Virus record (IMG/VR): IMGVR_UViG_3300033148_005117
Coordinates: 1 to 22,011 of that record
Length of the DNA: 22,011 bases
Strand: one strand, 5' to 3'
Source: a virus
In this document: piece after piece, positions 10,627 to 16,912 of the stretch
Layout of the letters: each line of letters starts with the position of its first letter
How positions within the stretch are numbered: position 1 is the first letter of the stretch
The notes under the pieces: model-generated
What the model saw: only the letters and a program-made list of their open reading frames with translations
The model's database searches: none
What the model was told of the DNA's origin: nothing
Made by a program: the position numbers and the translations under genes

Positions 10627-10833
10627 ATGGCCACAATTATTACTGAAGAGTCAAACATTATTGTTTTTACAGTCAAGCAATTTCCAGATGGACATTATTT
10701 AGTGGTGGCAACAGGATTGGAAGAAGGGGAAACAACGGAACGAATAGTCCATTCAATTGAGGACGCAGGTAAAGTAATGCACCAAAAAATGTTGGACGCT
10801 TTTTTTAAGCCATTAAAGGAGTCAGTAAATTGA
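10627..10833 (+). CDS. 68-residue hypothetical protein
   Basis: The ATG at 10627 is preferred to 10615 because GGAGG lies six bases before it. The product starts MATIITEESNIIVFTVKQFP and continues DGHYLVVATGLEEGETTERI, then helix VMHQKMLDAFFKPLKE. It looks like a small beta-sheet with one C-terminal helix. It is coupled to the next gene, which starts with TTG overlapping its stop. No family recognised. Confidence 0.7.
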   Translation: MATIITEESNIIVFTVKQFPDGHYLVVATGLEEGETTERIVHSIEDAGKVMHQKMLDAFFKPLKESVN

Positions 10834-11216
10834 AAGGATATAAAGTAATTATGAAACAGGGGGATGAATTAATTAGTTATGTAGCAAGAAATGAAGCCCA
10901 AGTTACATATAAACCAAATGAGTGGATAAAAGCACCCAGGTGGTTAGCTAAGATAAGTTATCATTTAACCTTTTTTAAAGACTTGAAATTTGCCGAAAAA
11001 TTTTTAGAGGAAAATTCAAATGGAAAAACTGAGGAAAACAGTGAAGTGTGGAGGTGTGAAGTCAGGGGTGTATTAGAGGTATTGCCTCCCTTTTGTTTTC
11101 CTGTAAATGATGATTGGAGAGCATTAGCTAGATGGGAAGTTCCTTGGCCAATGGGCACATTTATGGCTAAAGAAATAAAGCTGATTAAAAAAGTAATACC
11201 AAAGGAAGAAGAATGA
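10830..11216 (+). CDS. 128-residue hypothetical protein
   Basis: Translation starts at TTG in a TTGA overlap with the previous stop, with AAAGGAG upstream. The product starts MKGYKVIMKQGDELISYVAR and includes VTYKPNEWIKAPRWLAK, FLEENSNGKTEENSEVWR and VPWPMGTFMAKEIKLIKK. The order of strands and the aromatic W..AP pattern recall small phage proteins with an adaptor-like fold, but I cannot name one. It has two cysteines only. It sits between the helicase and an exonuclease gene and overlaps the latter (ATGA). Confidence 0.72.
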   Translation: MKGYKVIMKQGDELISYVARNEAQVTYKPNEWIKAPRWLAKISYHLTFFKDLKFAEKFLEENSNGKTEENSEVWRCEVRGVLEVLPPFCFPVNDDWRALARWEVPWPMGTFMAKEIKLIKKVIPKEEE

Positions 11217-11953
11217 AAGAAGCACAAAAAACTCTTGGCAATCCCTTTAAGTTTAATCCACACAAGTTGAAAAAGAAAGAGATGATCTGGCTGATGACCC
11301 ATAAGTGTAAACATGGGCATACCTACATGGAGCATCCAGCCTGTTATTATCTCGAGCAACCACAGGATAGTCCGGTTCAAGAAAAGATTGGTTTCCTTGA
11401 TATCGAAAGCACTAATCTTAAGGCATCCTTTGGATATGTAATAAGCTGGTGTATCAAAGAATATCAGGGTAAACTATACGAGGATGTTATTTCACCAAAA
11501 GATATTCAGCGAGAAGCAAGGACAAAACTAGATGGAGAAATTGTGATTGATAAGAGAATCCTTAAGAATTTTTATGATACAGTGACCAAGTTTGATAAGA
11601 TTTTTGTTTATTGGGGCAAGAATCGGCGGCACGATATTCCATTTCTGCGGCATCGTTGCTTGAAAACGGGCATCCCTTTTCCTTTTTATGGAGAGATTAT
11701 CCTTATTGATATGTATGATTGGACTAAGAGTTTCTTGTCGCTTCATTCTTATAAGCTGGAAGTGGTATGTAAAGAGTTTGATATTCCAGCTAAGGGGCAT
11801 CCATTGACGGGGCAGATATGGATTAAGGCTAATGCGGGCAACAAGAAAGCATTGCAATATATTCTTGAACATAATAGAGAGGATGTCATTTGTTTAGAGT
11901 CTCTCTATGAGATGCTAGAACCTTTTGCTCGAAGACAAAGGACTTCGATATAG
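11213..11953 (+). CDS. DEDD/RNase H-like 3'-5' exonuclease
   Basis: This 246-residue protein has GFLDIEST (D-x-E, exo motif I), VYWGKNRRHDIPFLRHRC (motif II, with the DIPF Asp), and LEHNREDVICLESLYEML (motif III, with H-N-x-x-D where DEDDy enzymes have Tyr). This pattern belongs to the DnaQ/RNase H-like exonuclease superfamily, close to the RNase_H_2 group. The first 50 residues have HKCKHGHTYMEHPACY, a likely zinc-binding tip. It may serve as a stand-alone proofreading or end-processing exonuclease in viral replication. It is coupled to the upstream gene by ATGA and followed by a membrane protein gene. I cannot tell whether it acts on DNA or RNA. Confidence 0.8.
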   Translation: MKEAQKTLGNPFKFNPHKLKKKEMIWLMTHKCKHGHTYMEHPACYYLEQPQDSPVQEKIGFLDIESTNLKASFGYVISWCIKEYQGKLYEDVISPKDIQREARTKLDGEIVIDKRILKNFYDTVTKFDKIFVYWGKNRRHDIPFLRHRCLKTGIPFPFYGEIILIDMYDWTKSFLSLHSYKLEVVCKEFDIPAKGHPLTGQIWIKANAGNKKALQYILEHNREDVICLESLYEMLEPFARRQRTSI

Positions 11954-11962
11954 GAAAAGAAA

Positions 11963-12169
11963 ATGAACGATTTTGTTTTATTGTTGCTAGTTTTAGGGGT
12001 GTTCACGGGGGCGTGTGGTATTACATTAGGAATTGCCTATCTATTTTCATATTTGTGTGCCTGGGCATGGAATGATGATGAGAAAGACGCTTATTTAACA
12101 GCTGGTTATTTGGTTGCAATAATATTTTGGTTAATTATTATTATTTTAGTGGCTAAAGGAAGTAGATAA
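11963..12169 (+). CDS. 68-residue membrane protein, two helices
   Basis: Hydrophobic spans cover residues 3-32 (FVLLLLVLGVFTGACG and onward) and 46-65 (AGYLVAIIFWLIIIILVAK), with an acidic loop WNDDEKDAYLT between. AGGAAAAGAAA precedes the ATG. It is the fifth small membrane protein in this operon. By the acidic loop, both ends would be in the cytoplasm. Function unknown. Confidence 0.72.
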   Translation: MNDFVLLLLVLGVFTGACGITLGIAYLFSYLCAWAWNDDEKDAYLTAGYLVAIIFWLIIIILVAKGSR

Positions 12170-12170
12170 A

Positions 12171-12434
12171 ATGCCTTATATTAAAAAAGAACGCCGAGAA
12201 ATTCTTAATTCTAAAACTCAGTTTCCTGAAATCAGGACACCTGGGGAACTTAATTATATGATTGTTCGGTTAATATGTTTTTACTTGACACAGAAGCCTA
12301 GATTATGCTATACTGATTATAATGAAGTTATCGGGGTGCTTGAATGCGTAAAGCAAGAATTTTTCAGGCGGCGGATAAATCCTTACGAGGAAGAAAAGAG
12401 AAAACTCAATGGGGAGGTTTTCTTTGAAAAATAA
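12171..12434 (+). CDS. 87-residue hypothetical protein
   Basis: The product starts MPYIKKERREILNSKTQFPE and continues IRTPGELNYMIVRLICFYLT, RLCYTDYNEVIGVLECVKQE and FFRRRINPYEEEKRKLNGEV. The blocks PYI..ERR, TPGELNY and L.C.K.E.YRR..PYE..K.. form a pattern I know from a common small phage protein annotated only as hypothetical. It is helical with charged ends. It contains an internal promoter-like sequence (12285-12314) and its end overlaps the next gene's start. Confidence 0.78.
   Translation: MPYIKKERREILNSKTQFPEIRTPGELNYMIVRLICFYLTQKPRLCYTDYNEVIGVLECVKQEFFRRRINPYEEEKRKLNGEVFFEK
12285..12314 (+). promoter_or_regulatory. Internal sigma70-type promoter
   Basis: TTGACA (12285-12290) and TATACT (12309-12314) are 18 bases apart, inside the 12171-12434 gene. 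It could add transcription for the nucleotide-metabolism genes that follow. It may also be chance within coding DNA. Confidence 0.5.
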
Positions 12435-12777
12435 AAAGTTAGATACAGAAATACAAAGAAAGAGACAGAAGTTATTAGAGTTGCAAGCATTGGGTTATTC
12501 TGAAATTGGTGAATTTATGGATGGAGATGTAAAAGAAACTACAATCAATTTTCCTCTTAGCAATAAATATGAAGTCTGGATTCCAAACAATGAAAAGGAG
12601 GATAGAATGGAATTTAAAGACGAAATTAATTGGGATTATTATGGAAGCATTAAAAGGATTGATGGGCAATTTTTTCTGCGGTTAGGTTGCAAATACCATA
12701 TTTGTAAAGACTTAAGAGAAGTTGCCCAAAGAATCAGAGCTGCCTTAGAAAAAGAGTATTCTAAAAAGAAAAAATGA
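12424..12777 (+). CDS. 117-residue hypothetical protein
   Basis: I place the start at TTG 12424, seven bases after a strong GGGGAGG, rather than the in-frame ATG at 12409 that lies before that site. The product begins LKNKKLDTEIQRKRQKLLEL and has a Lys/Arg-rich helical front, a strand-rich middle (TTINFPLSNKYEVWIPN) and DGQFFLRLGCKYHICKDL, ending in helix RIRAALEKEYSKKKK. No motif tells its function. Its stop overlaps the start of a truncated gene copy (ATGA). Confidence 0.65.
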   Translation: MKNKKLDTEIQRKRQKLLELQALGYSEIGEFMDGDVKETTINFPLSNKYEVWIPNNEKEDRMEFKDEINWDYYGSIKRIDGQFFLRLGCKYHICKDLREVAQRIRAALEKEYSKKKK

Positions 12778-12848
12778 AATTAAAGATTTATTTGGCGGGC
12801 GATATTTTTAAAGAAGACCGCTGGCGACTTAAGGAGAAAAGAAAATGA
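12774..12848 (+). pseudogene. Truncated duplicate of the deoxyribosyltransferase gene start
   Basis: An ATG overlapping the previous stop opens MKLKIYLAGDIFKEDRWRLK, then EKRK and stop. Aligned by hand to the start of the gene at 13203 (MRLKIYLAGDISKKNRWRFK), 15 of 20 residues agree, and a 20-base DNA stretch is nearly identical. The rest of the enzyme is missing. The truncated frame now ends in an ATGA overlap with the next gene and carries that gene's AAGGAG site. It is best seen as a leftover from a tandem duplication in which the gene at 12845-13213 came to lie between the copies. It may still be translated as a coupling leader. Confidence 0.8.
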
Positions 12849-13213
12849 GAACCCAAAAGACAATTAAAGAGATTCTAAAGACAGAGTTTAGTGAAAGATT
12901 TGTTGGTTTAATGAAAAACAGAATGGTAACTTCTTATTATAAATACGGCTCTTTAAAAGATAATGCTAGGAAAGAACTAGGCTTTAATCCTATTAAAGAT
13001 TTAGAAAAACGATTAGAATTGTATAAAGAAACAGGAAATACCGAGTGGTTAGTAGATGTGGCTAATTTCGCAATGATTGAATTTATGTATCCTATTCATG
13101 AAAAGGCTCATTTTAGACCCACTGACTCTAGTGAAAGTCCTGGAGTTTCAGGGTTAACTGTTAGAGAGATAGAAAAATTAAATAAGGAGAACTTTGAAAA
13201 AAATGAGGCTTAA
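12845..13213 (+). CDS. MazG-like all-alpha protein, possible nucleotide pyrophosphohydrolase
   Basis: This 122-residue helical protein has YYKYGSLKDNARK, a helix, then YKETGNTEWLVDVANFAMIE and HEKAHFRPTDSSESPG. The E-W-L-V-D-V-A-N stretch (Glu, then Asp and Asn three and six residues later) resembles the metal-binding helix of MazG/dUTPase-type all-alpha pyrophosphohydrolases, and phage proteins with YG.L, TGN.E.LvDvAN and TD are common. It may clean or remodel the nucleotide pool, in keeping with the deoxyribosyltransferase next to it. It stands between the truncated and full copies of that gene. The enzyme role is inferred. Confidence 0.65.
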   Translation: MRTQKTIKEILKTEFSERFVGLMKNRMVTSYYKYGSLKDNARKELGFNPIKDLEKRLELYKETGNTEWLVDVANFAMIEFMYPIHEKAHFRPTDSSESPGVSGLTVREIEKLNKENFEKNEA

Positions 13214-13649
13214 AATCTATTTGGCGGGCGATATTTCTAAAAAAAATCGTTGGCGTTTTAAAGTAATTAATGCTCTTGAAGGATTGCCGATAGAATGGTT
13301 GTCTCCGGTAGATGAGGCTGATTATTGTTATTCTCAACTTAAAAAGAGATATGAAGAAAATCAATTTTTTGTATTCGCCGACTACATGAAAATTGATAAG
13401 GCAGACATTGTTTTTGCTTATCTTCGCCGATGCGATAGTCGGCACTCAGGGACATCGGCCGAGATTGGATATGCTAGGGCAAAGGGAAAGTTTATAATCT
13501 ATGTTAACGATATGCCTAAGACTGAGGCGTATTTGTATGAGTTTATTCAAAGGACGGCTGATATAGCGTTTACTAGATTAAGGGATGGGATTGAGTTTCT
13601 TAAAGATTTTGTGGCTGAAATGAATTATTTACCCGTGTCTAACGGTTAG
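13203..13649 (+). CDS. Nucleoside 2-deoxyribosyltransferase-like protein
   Basis: The 148-residue product starts MRLKIYLAGDISKKNRW and shows the family plan: IYLAGD at the N-terminus, WLSPVDEAD, FVFADYMKIDKADIVFAYL with D60, D64 and D67, and GTSAEIGYARAKGK with the catalytic-type E87. These enzymes split or exchange the base of deoxynucleosides or deoxynucleotides. I take ATG 13203 as start by analogy with the truncated copy at 12774, although TTG at 13194 is closer to AAGGAG. In phages such enzymes recycle host nucleotides or feed base-modification pathways. The gene ends inside the palindrome at 13636-13652. Confidence 0.85.
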   Translation: MRLKIYLAGDISKKNRWRFKVINALEGLPIEWLSPVDEADYCYSQLKKRYEENQFFVFADYMKIDKADIVFAYLRRCDSRHSGTSAEIGYARAKGKFIIYVNDMPKTEAYLYEFIQRTADIAFTRLRDGIEFLKDFVAEMNYLPVSNG

Positions 13650-13652
13650 ACA
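13636..13652. promoter_or_regulatory. Palindromic operator candidate, copy 2
   Basis: TGTCTAA-CGG-TTAGACA is the exact reverse complement of the site at 2395-2411. It covers the stop codon of the deoxyribosyltransferase gene. A binding site inside an operon could act as a roadblock or boundary, or serve a replication or segregation role. Confidence 0.5.
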
Positions 13653-13653
13653 A

Positions 13654-13722
13654 ATGAAGTTATTAAATGAAGGGTGGTTATCGTTTAATAATGAGGCAGG
13701 TTATTTAATGATTGTTAAATAG
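13654..13722 (+). CDS. Possible 22-residue peptide
   Basis: An ATG at 13654 just after the palindrome opens MKLLNEGWLSFNNEAGYLMI ending VK. No ribosome binding site precedes it. It fills the 86-base gap between two clear genes and its stop region supplies AGGAG for the next one. It may be a chance frame. Confidence 0.25.
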   Translation: MKLLNEGWLSFNNEAGYLMIVK

Positions 13723-13735
13723 GAGAAGCAAAGAA

Positions 13736-13933
13736 ATGAAAAAGCAAATTTGTTGGAATTGCCTTTATTGGCGTCAAATTCCTAATCATTCGTGGGGTGA
13801 TTGGGGAACTTGTAGTCATGAAGATGTAAATGATTGCATTGCTTTTCGGTGGCTTCCTTATGAGGATTATGCGGATGATGAATTAATGTTTAATGGAAAT
13901 TTTGGATGTCGCTGGTTTAAGGAGAAAAAATGA
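13736..13933 (+). CDS. Cysteine-rich mini-protein, C..C...FGC..F type
   Basis: The ATG at 13736, with AGGAG upstream, is better than an in-frame TTG at 13712. The 65-residue product starts MKKQICWNCLYWRQIPNHSW and has GDWGTC, a further Cys, and the end NFGCRWFKEKK. The C-x2-C-x-YW, GTC and FGC-x2-F blocks match the protein at 9205-9447. It likely folds around one zinc ion. It overlaps the next gene, which carries related cysteine blocks, by four bases. Confidence 0.78.
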   Translation: MKKQICWNCLYWRQIPNHSWGDWGTCSHEDVNDCIAFRWLPYEDYADDELMFNGNFGCRWFKEKK

Positions 13934-14418
13934 AAGTAAGAGAGCCAGAATGTAAAGCGTGCAGAGAACATTATGAAAAATATCCACTAGTTGAGATTGA
14001 AGATGTTTTAAAAGGGGGAACAAAGTTAGTTCATAGATATAATGATTGGCATTCTTCTAGCCCGAAAGAATGTGCTTTTGTTAATGGTGTTTTTACTCCT
14101 GATAATTGGGGATGCCAAACAATGATACGATTAAGAGCGTTATGTGGCGAATGGGAAGAAGATTTTATACCTGAGTGGGCAAGATATTGGTGTCGTAGTG
14201 ATTTATACAATGGGAGTATTGGCGTTTTATGGCTACCAGAAGATAGTCCTCAACGAGGATACTTGGTTATGAATTGGTATAAATCTAGAGGCCGGACAGA
14301 TAAGGCGTATATTATGGTAGATGATAGTAAACCACCAGAATTATTGACTTTAGAAACCGCCGAATTTGCTTTAGATTATTATACCAAAGAATACGATATT
14401 AATTGGGAGAAAACATGA
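13930..14418 (+). CDS. 162-residue protein with N-terminal cysteine module
   Basis: AAGGAG precedes the ATG in an ATGA overlap. The N-terminal part has C-x2-C (PECKACREH), later KECAFVNGVFTPDNWGCQTM. The order C..C, C.F.NG.F..DNWGC resembles the C..C...FGC mini-proteins, extended by about 100 residues. The C-terminal part holds WLPEDSPQRGYLVMNWYKSR and GRTDKAYIMVDD, likely beta strands. I know this combination from phage hypothetical proteins, but no function is known. It may be a zinc domain fused to a ligand- or nucleic-acid-binding domain. Confidence 0.75.
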   Translation: MKVREPECKACREHYEKYPLVEIEDVLKGGTKLVHRYNDWHSSSPKECAFVNGVFTPDNWGCQTMIRLRALCGEWEEDFIPEWARYWCRSDLYNGSIGVLWLPEDSPQRGYLVMNWYKSRGRTDKAYIMVDDSKPPELLTLETAEFALDYYTKEYDINWEKT

Positions 14419-14762
14419 AAATCGAAAATCTATTAATGCTTCAGGATAACATTAACGAAAAGGCCATGGAATTATTAATCGCTAAGAATACTGATTACGC
14501 CTTCAGTGAGAATGTATATTACAATTTCAATAAGCTGGCTGAGTTATGCAAGATGTTCGATGTAGATGTTACTGAGCCAATCGGGGTGATAAAATTTTTC
14601 ATTCTTCATAAACTTTTAAGATTGATGAAATTGTCTGCCCCGAATATTCAGCCAAAGAATGAGTCACTGATTGACACTGATGTGGATTTAAGAAATTATG
14701 TGGACTTATTAATCGGAAAATTAAAGGAGAATTTCGAAGAAAATGAGGGGACAGAAAAATGA
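14415..14762 (+). CDS. DUF1599/Nmad1-type nucleotide-modification-associated protein
   Basis: The ATG at 14415 (ATGA overlap, GGGAGA upstream) is chosen over TTG 14403. The 115-residue product has the helical plan LLIAKNTDYAFSENVYYNFN, VIKFFILHKLLRLMKL and ESLIDTDVDLRNYVDLLIGK. The K-N-x-D-Y, K..R and D-x-x-D-L-x-N-Y motifs match the DUF1599 / nucleotide modification associated domain 1 group, a MazG-like family found in phages with altered DNA bases or nucleotide pools. Together with the deoxyribosyltransferase and MazG-like genes it forms a nucleotide-metabolism group. The exact reaction is not established. Confidence 0.75.
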   Translation: MKIENLLMLQDNINEKAMELLIAKNTDYAFSENVYYNFNKLAELCKMFDVDVTEPIGVIKFFILHKLLRLMKLSAPNIQPKNESLIDTDVDLRNYVDLLIGKLKENFEENEGTEK

Positions 14763-14953
14763 AGTCAGAAGACATTGAATTAAAGGTGTTTGTTAATGAA
14801 TGGGTAAAAAGAATAGTTGACAATACATGGGCATTTCCTGAGCCAATGAAACGATATTGGTATTCAAAGTTTGAGGTTTGGTTATTCCAAATGTTAAAAG
14901 AATTTTTAAAATATTTAAAGGAGATTAAAATTGGAGAAAAAAGAGAAAAATAA
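14759..14953 (+). CDS. 64-residue helical hypothetical protein
   Basis: The start overlaps the previous stop (ATGA). The product starts MKSEDIELKVFVNEWVKRIV and is helical and aromatic, including RYWYSKFEVWLFQMLKEFLK, with a basic end. It has no cysteines. The end overlaps a possible 18-residue reading frame at 14931. No family recognised. Confidence 0.7.
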   Translation: MKSEDIELKVFVNEWVKRIVDNTWAFPEPMKRYWYSKFEVWLFQMLKEFLKYLKEIKIGEKREK

Positions 14954-14987
14954 AATCAAGATTATCAGGAAATTAATGGGGGTTTAA
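14931..14987 (+). CDS. Possible 18-residue peptide
   Basis: TTG at 14931 follows AAAGGAG at seven bases and opens LEKKEKNKIKIIRKLMGV, stopping one base before the next gene's ATG at 14989. The unusually good ribosome binding site within the previous gene supports translation. It may serve only to deliver ribosomes to the next gene, which lacks a strong site of its own. Confidence 0.4.
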   Translation: MEKKEKNKIKIIRKLMGV

Positions 14988-14988
14988 A

Positions 14989-15165
14989 ATGTGTCAGACG
15001 CAAGCTGATTTTTATAGTCGCAAATGCTGGTTTTGTGGTAAGGTTTTTACAACGGACAATCCTTACATTAGGTATTGTTCTAATAGTTGTCGCCGCAGAC
15101 ATTTGTCTTCCCCCGAAGCTCGTCGAGAAATGTTATTTCCAATACAAAGAAAGGAGAAAAGATGA
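14989..15165 (+). CDS. 58-residue treble-clef-like zinc-finger protein
   Basis: The frame starts MCQTQADFYSRKCWFCGKVF and continues YCSNSCRRRHLSSPEARRE. The pairs C13-x2-C16 and C30-x3-C34 with the CS..CRRRH helix are the layout of treble-clef zinc fingers that bind nucleic acid. The basic helix after the second pair would be the contact surface. It ends in an ATGA overlap with the next gene, whose AAGGAG site it contains. This frame is confirmed by its clean fit between neighbours. Confidence 0.78.
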   Translation: MCQTQADFYSRKCWFCGKVFTTDNPYIRYCSNSCRRRHLSSPEARREMLFPIQRKEKR

Positions 15166-15428
15166 AAAGATACAAAGTATTAAATGGAGAGCCGACAACT
15201 TATGGTTATGGCAAAGCTTATTGGTCTTTTTGTTGTGATTGTAAGTTGGCTCATCTTGTTTTCTTTGAGAAAAACAAAAAGGACGAACTTGTTTATACAG
15301 CTTATCGAGATGACTGGGAAACTCAAAAGGCTAGAGAAAGAATGAGTGATGAGGAATTAGATGGTCTTATTAAGATATTGCAGGCTGAAAAACGACGGAG
15401 AAAGAAAAAAGGAGATAAAAATGCGTGA
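15162..15428 (+). CDS. Phage protein with CCDC-x3-H motif
   Basis: The ATG at 15162 follows AAGGAG and overlaps the preceding stop. The 88-residue product starts MKRYKVLNGEPTTYGYGKAY and has WSFCCDCKLAHLVFF, then YRDDWETQKARERM and a Lys/Arg-rich end. The CCDC...H element followed by RD and R.TA/RR-like helices is a small phage protein type I have seen often, always without function. It probably binds zinc. Its stop lies within the first codons of the next gene. Confidence 0.75.
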   Translation: MKRYKVLNGEPTTYGYGKAYWSFCCDCKLAHLVFFEKNKKDELVYTAYRDDWETQKARERMSDEELDGLIKILQAEKRRRKKKGDKNA

Positions 15429-15630
15429 ACTTAGGTTGTTTTATTTTGAGATTGATTTAGAGCCAATGAGAAGTCTTTTAGTTGTGGCTAGAGATGAAGA
15501 TGAGGCTTACGAAAAGCTAGAAGAATATGCAAAAGGTATGTCCAAATATAACGATGTTAGTGCTGAAGTAGGGAAATGGGAAGAGATTAAAGAAAAACTA
15601 AACAAAGAAGAAGTTGTGGAGATTTTCTAA
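15421..15630 (+). CDS. 69-residue protein, paralogue of 17114-17407
   Basis: The ATG at 15421, seven bases after AAAAGGAG, is chosen over an in-frame upstream start at 15361. The product starts MRELRLFYFEIDLEPMRSLL and continues VVARDEDEAYEKLEEYAKG, VGKWEEIKEKLNKEEVVEIF. The order FY.E, SLLVVAR, EA..LE.Y, G.W, K..L, VV.F is repeated in the protein at 17114-17407. The fold looks like a small alpha/beta sandwich. Function unknown. Confidence 0.75.
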   Translation: MRELRLFYFEIDLEPMRSLLVVARDEDEAYEKLEEYAKGMSKYNDVSAEVGKWEEIKEKLNKEEVVEIF

Positions 15631-15638
15631 AAGGAAAA

Positions 15639-16061
15639 ATGGTGAACGAAAAAAGTAAACGCAAAAAGGGACTTAATTTCCAGAAATGGATAACTGATTG
15701 GCTGACCGAGAGAGGTTGGGTTGTCCATAATGAGACACCTTCAGCTAAGTCAATTTATACAAAAAAAGGCATGACTTGGGTTAGCAAAAAGACGGATATT
15801 TTTAACTGTATTGATTTAATTGCCAAGAAAGAGTATCGGACACTCTGGATACAGGCGACTTTGGATTCAGGTATAGGGCGGAAGGTAGAGAAGTTAAAAA
15901 AAGTGCCATGGAATATTCATGATGAGGTGCTTATCTTTCAGAAGATTAGTCGAGATGAGGCAGTTATCAAAAAATATTCTATTGTAAGACAAGAGGTGGA
16001 TGAAGTAGGAAGAATTAAGAGAAGGAAATTTTACCCCATTGAAGGGGAGTATGAGATATAA
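15639..16061 (+). CDS. PD-(D/E)XK resolvase-like protein with altered active site
   Basis: This 140-residue protein has the layout of phage Holliday-junction-resolvase-like nucleases: basic N-terminus, GLNFQKWITDWLTERGWVV, TDIFNCIDLIAKK with D53 and D59, and LWIQATLDSG, then KVEKLKKVPW. In the usual motif the second strand carries (D/E)-x-K; here it is Q72-x-T74. Similar phage proteins with IQ.T are known to me, so this may be a variant site or an inactive DNA-binding relative. It would act on branched DNA before packaging. It has AAAGG upstream and its own spacing from neighbours. Confidence 0.65.
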   Translation: MVNEKSKRKKGLNFQKWITDWLTERGWVVHNETPSAKSIYTKKGMTWVSKKTDIFNCIDLIAKKEYRTLWIQATLDSGIGRKVEKLKKVPWNIHDEVLIFQKISRDEAVIKKYSIVRQEVDEVGRIKRRKFYPIEGEYEI

Positions 16062-16087
16062 GAGGTTTAAATATAAAGGAGATTGAT

Positions 16088-16276
16088 ATGGGATTTTTTC
16101 AAGTAAAGTATTGGGTTTTATATTGTGATAACTGCGGATTGGTTTTAGAGGAGGAAGTATCAAAACCCAAGAGAGAAGCAGTTAAAGAGTTAATTGAGGC
16201 GGCTATCGGTAAATATGATTGGGTTTATGAAAATGGAAAATGGTATTGTGATGAATGTTGGGAAGAGTTAAAATGA
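16088..16276 (+). CDS. 62-residue zinc-ribbon protein
   Basis: AAAGGAG precedes the ATG. The product has C-x2-C (LYCDNCGLVL) near the start and C-x2-C (WYCDECWEEL) at the end, with a helical insertion KREAVKELIEAAIG between. It is a two-knuckle zinc ribbon with a long middle. The end overlaps the next gene, which also starts with a C-x2-C element. Likely a small adaptor. No partner is evident. Confidence 0.75.
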   Translation: MGFFQVKYWVLYCDNCGLVLEEEVSKPKREAVKELIEAAIGKYDWVYENGKWYCDECWEELK

Positions 16277-16650
16277 ACTGCATCTATTGTGGAAAAGAAG
16301 TGAAAGGAAACATAAGAAAAGATTGTGATATAATTTGTGGGCATTGTGTCATGAGATTAGTTAAGTATATTCAGGGTCTAGAGAGAGAATTCAAAACTGA
16401 AATAAAGAACAAGAAACAGGCTTTAACATTAGAGCAAAAACGCTATGAGAGCCTCGCTGAGAAGCAGAAAAAGGCTTCTAAAGGGTTTACCCTTAGTTTG
16501 GGTAATAACTCGTCTCTACGGGCGTCTCAGGGCGTTCTAGAGGGTAATTTTGAGGGGGTCAGTGACTCTAAAAAGTGGTGGAAAGCATGGAAAGGGATTG
16601 ATAGGAATAGACTGCCCGTTTCTTGGAATGATTTATTGAGGAAGGTGTAA
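16273..16650 (+). CDS. Zinc-finger protein with charged and disordered tail
   Basis: The start at 16273 (ATGA overlap) is chosen over 16255 as it begins directly with MNCIYCGKEV. The first 26 residues carry C-x2-CG and C..ICGHC, enough for one zinc site. A coiled-coil-like helix follows (GLEREFKTEIKNKKQALTLE), then a Ser/Gly/Asn-rich flexible stretch and the end WKAWKGIDRNRLPVSWNDLL. The tail W..W....R...SWNDLL might bind a partner. At 125 residues it belongs to no family I recognise. Confidence 0.7.
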   Translation: MNCIYCGKEVKGNIRKDCDIICGHCVMRLVKYIQGLEREFKTEIKNKKQALTLEQKRYESLAEKQKKASKGFTLSLGNNSSLRASQGVLEGNFEGVSDSKKWWKAWKGIDRNRLPVSWNDLLRKV

Positions 16651-16651
16651 G

Positions 16652-16912
16652 ATGAATAAACGGCGATTAAAATTCTTTGATATAACACCAGAACTTCTTA
16701 TTGACATTATTAAACAGTGCTTTGAAACCAACTTACCAGAAGATACTGAAATAAGACATTTGATATTACCATATTCTTTATTTGTCAATGATGAGCAAAA
16801 TAATCCTTTAATTTTAAGGCTTGTTGTATATTCTAAGGAATTTCCTGTCTTAGAGGAAGGTTGTAGTATTCCTAAATTTACTCCTATTTTTAAAAAGAAA
16901 TCGGAAAAATGA
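16652..16912 (+). CDS. 86-residue hypothetical protein
   Basis: GGAAGG precedes the ATG. The product starts MNKRRLKFFDITPELLIDII and has KQCFETNLPEDTEIRH, then strands HLILPYSLFVNDEQNN and PLILRLVVYSKEFPV. It resembles a small alpha/beta protein. The stop overlaps the next start (ATGA). No family recognised. Confidence 0.7.
   Translation: MNKRRLKFFDITPELLIDIIKQCFETNLPEDTEIRHLILPYSLFVNDEQNNPLILRLVVYSKEFPVLEEGCSIPKFTPIFKKKSEK

Noticed and set aside
10961-11380. Minus-strand 139-residue frame
   Set aside because: It is antisense to two coupled plus-strand genes, including the conserved exonuclease start, and has no ribosome binding site.
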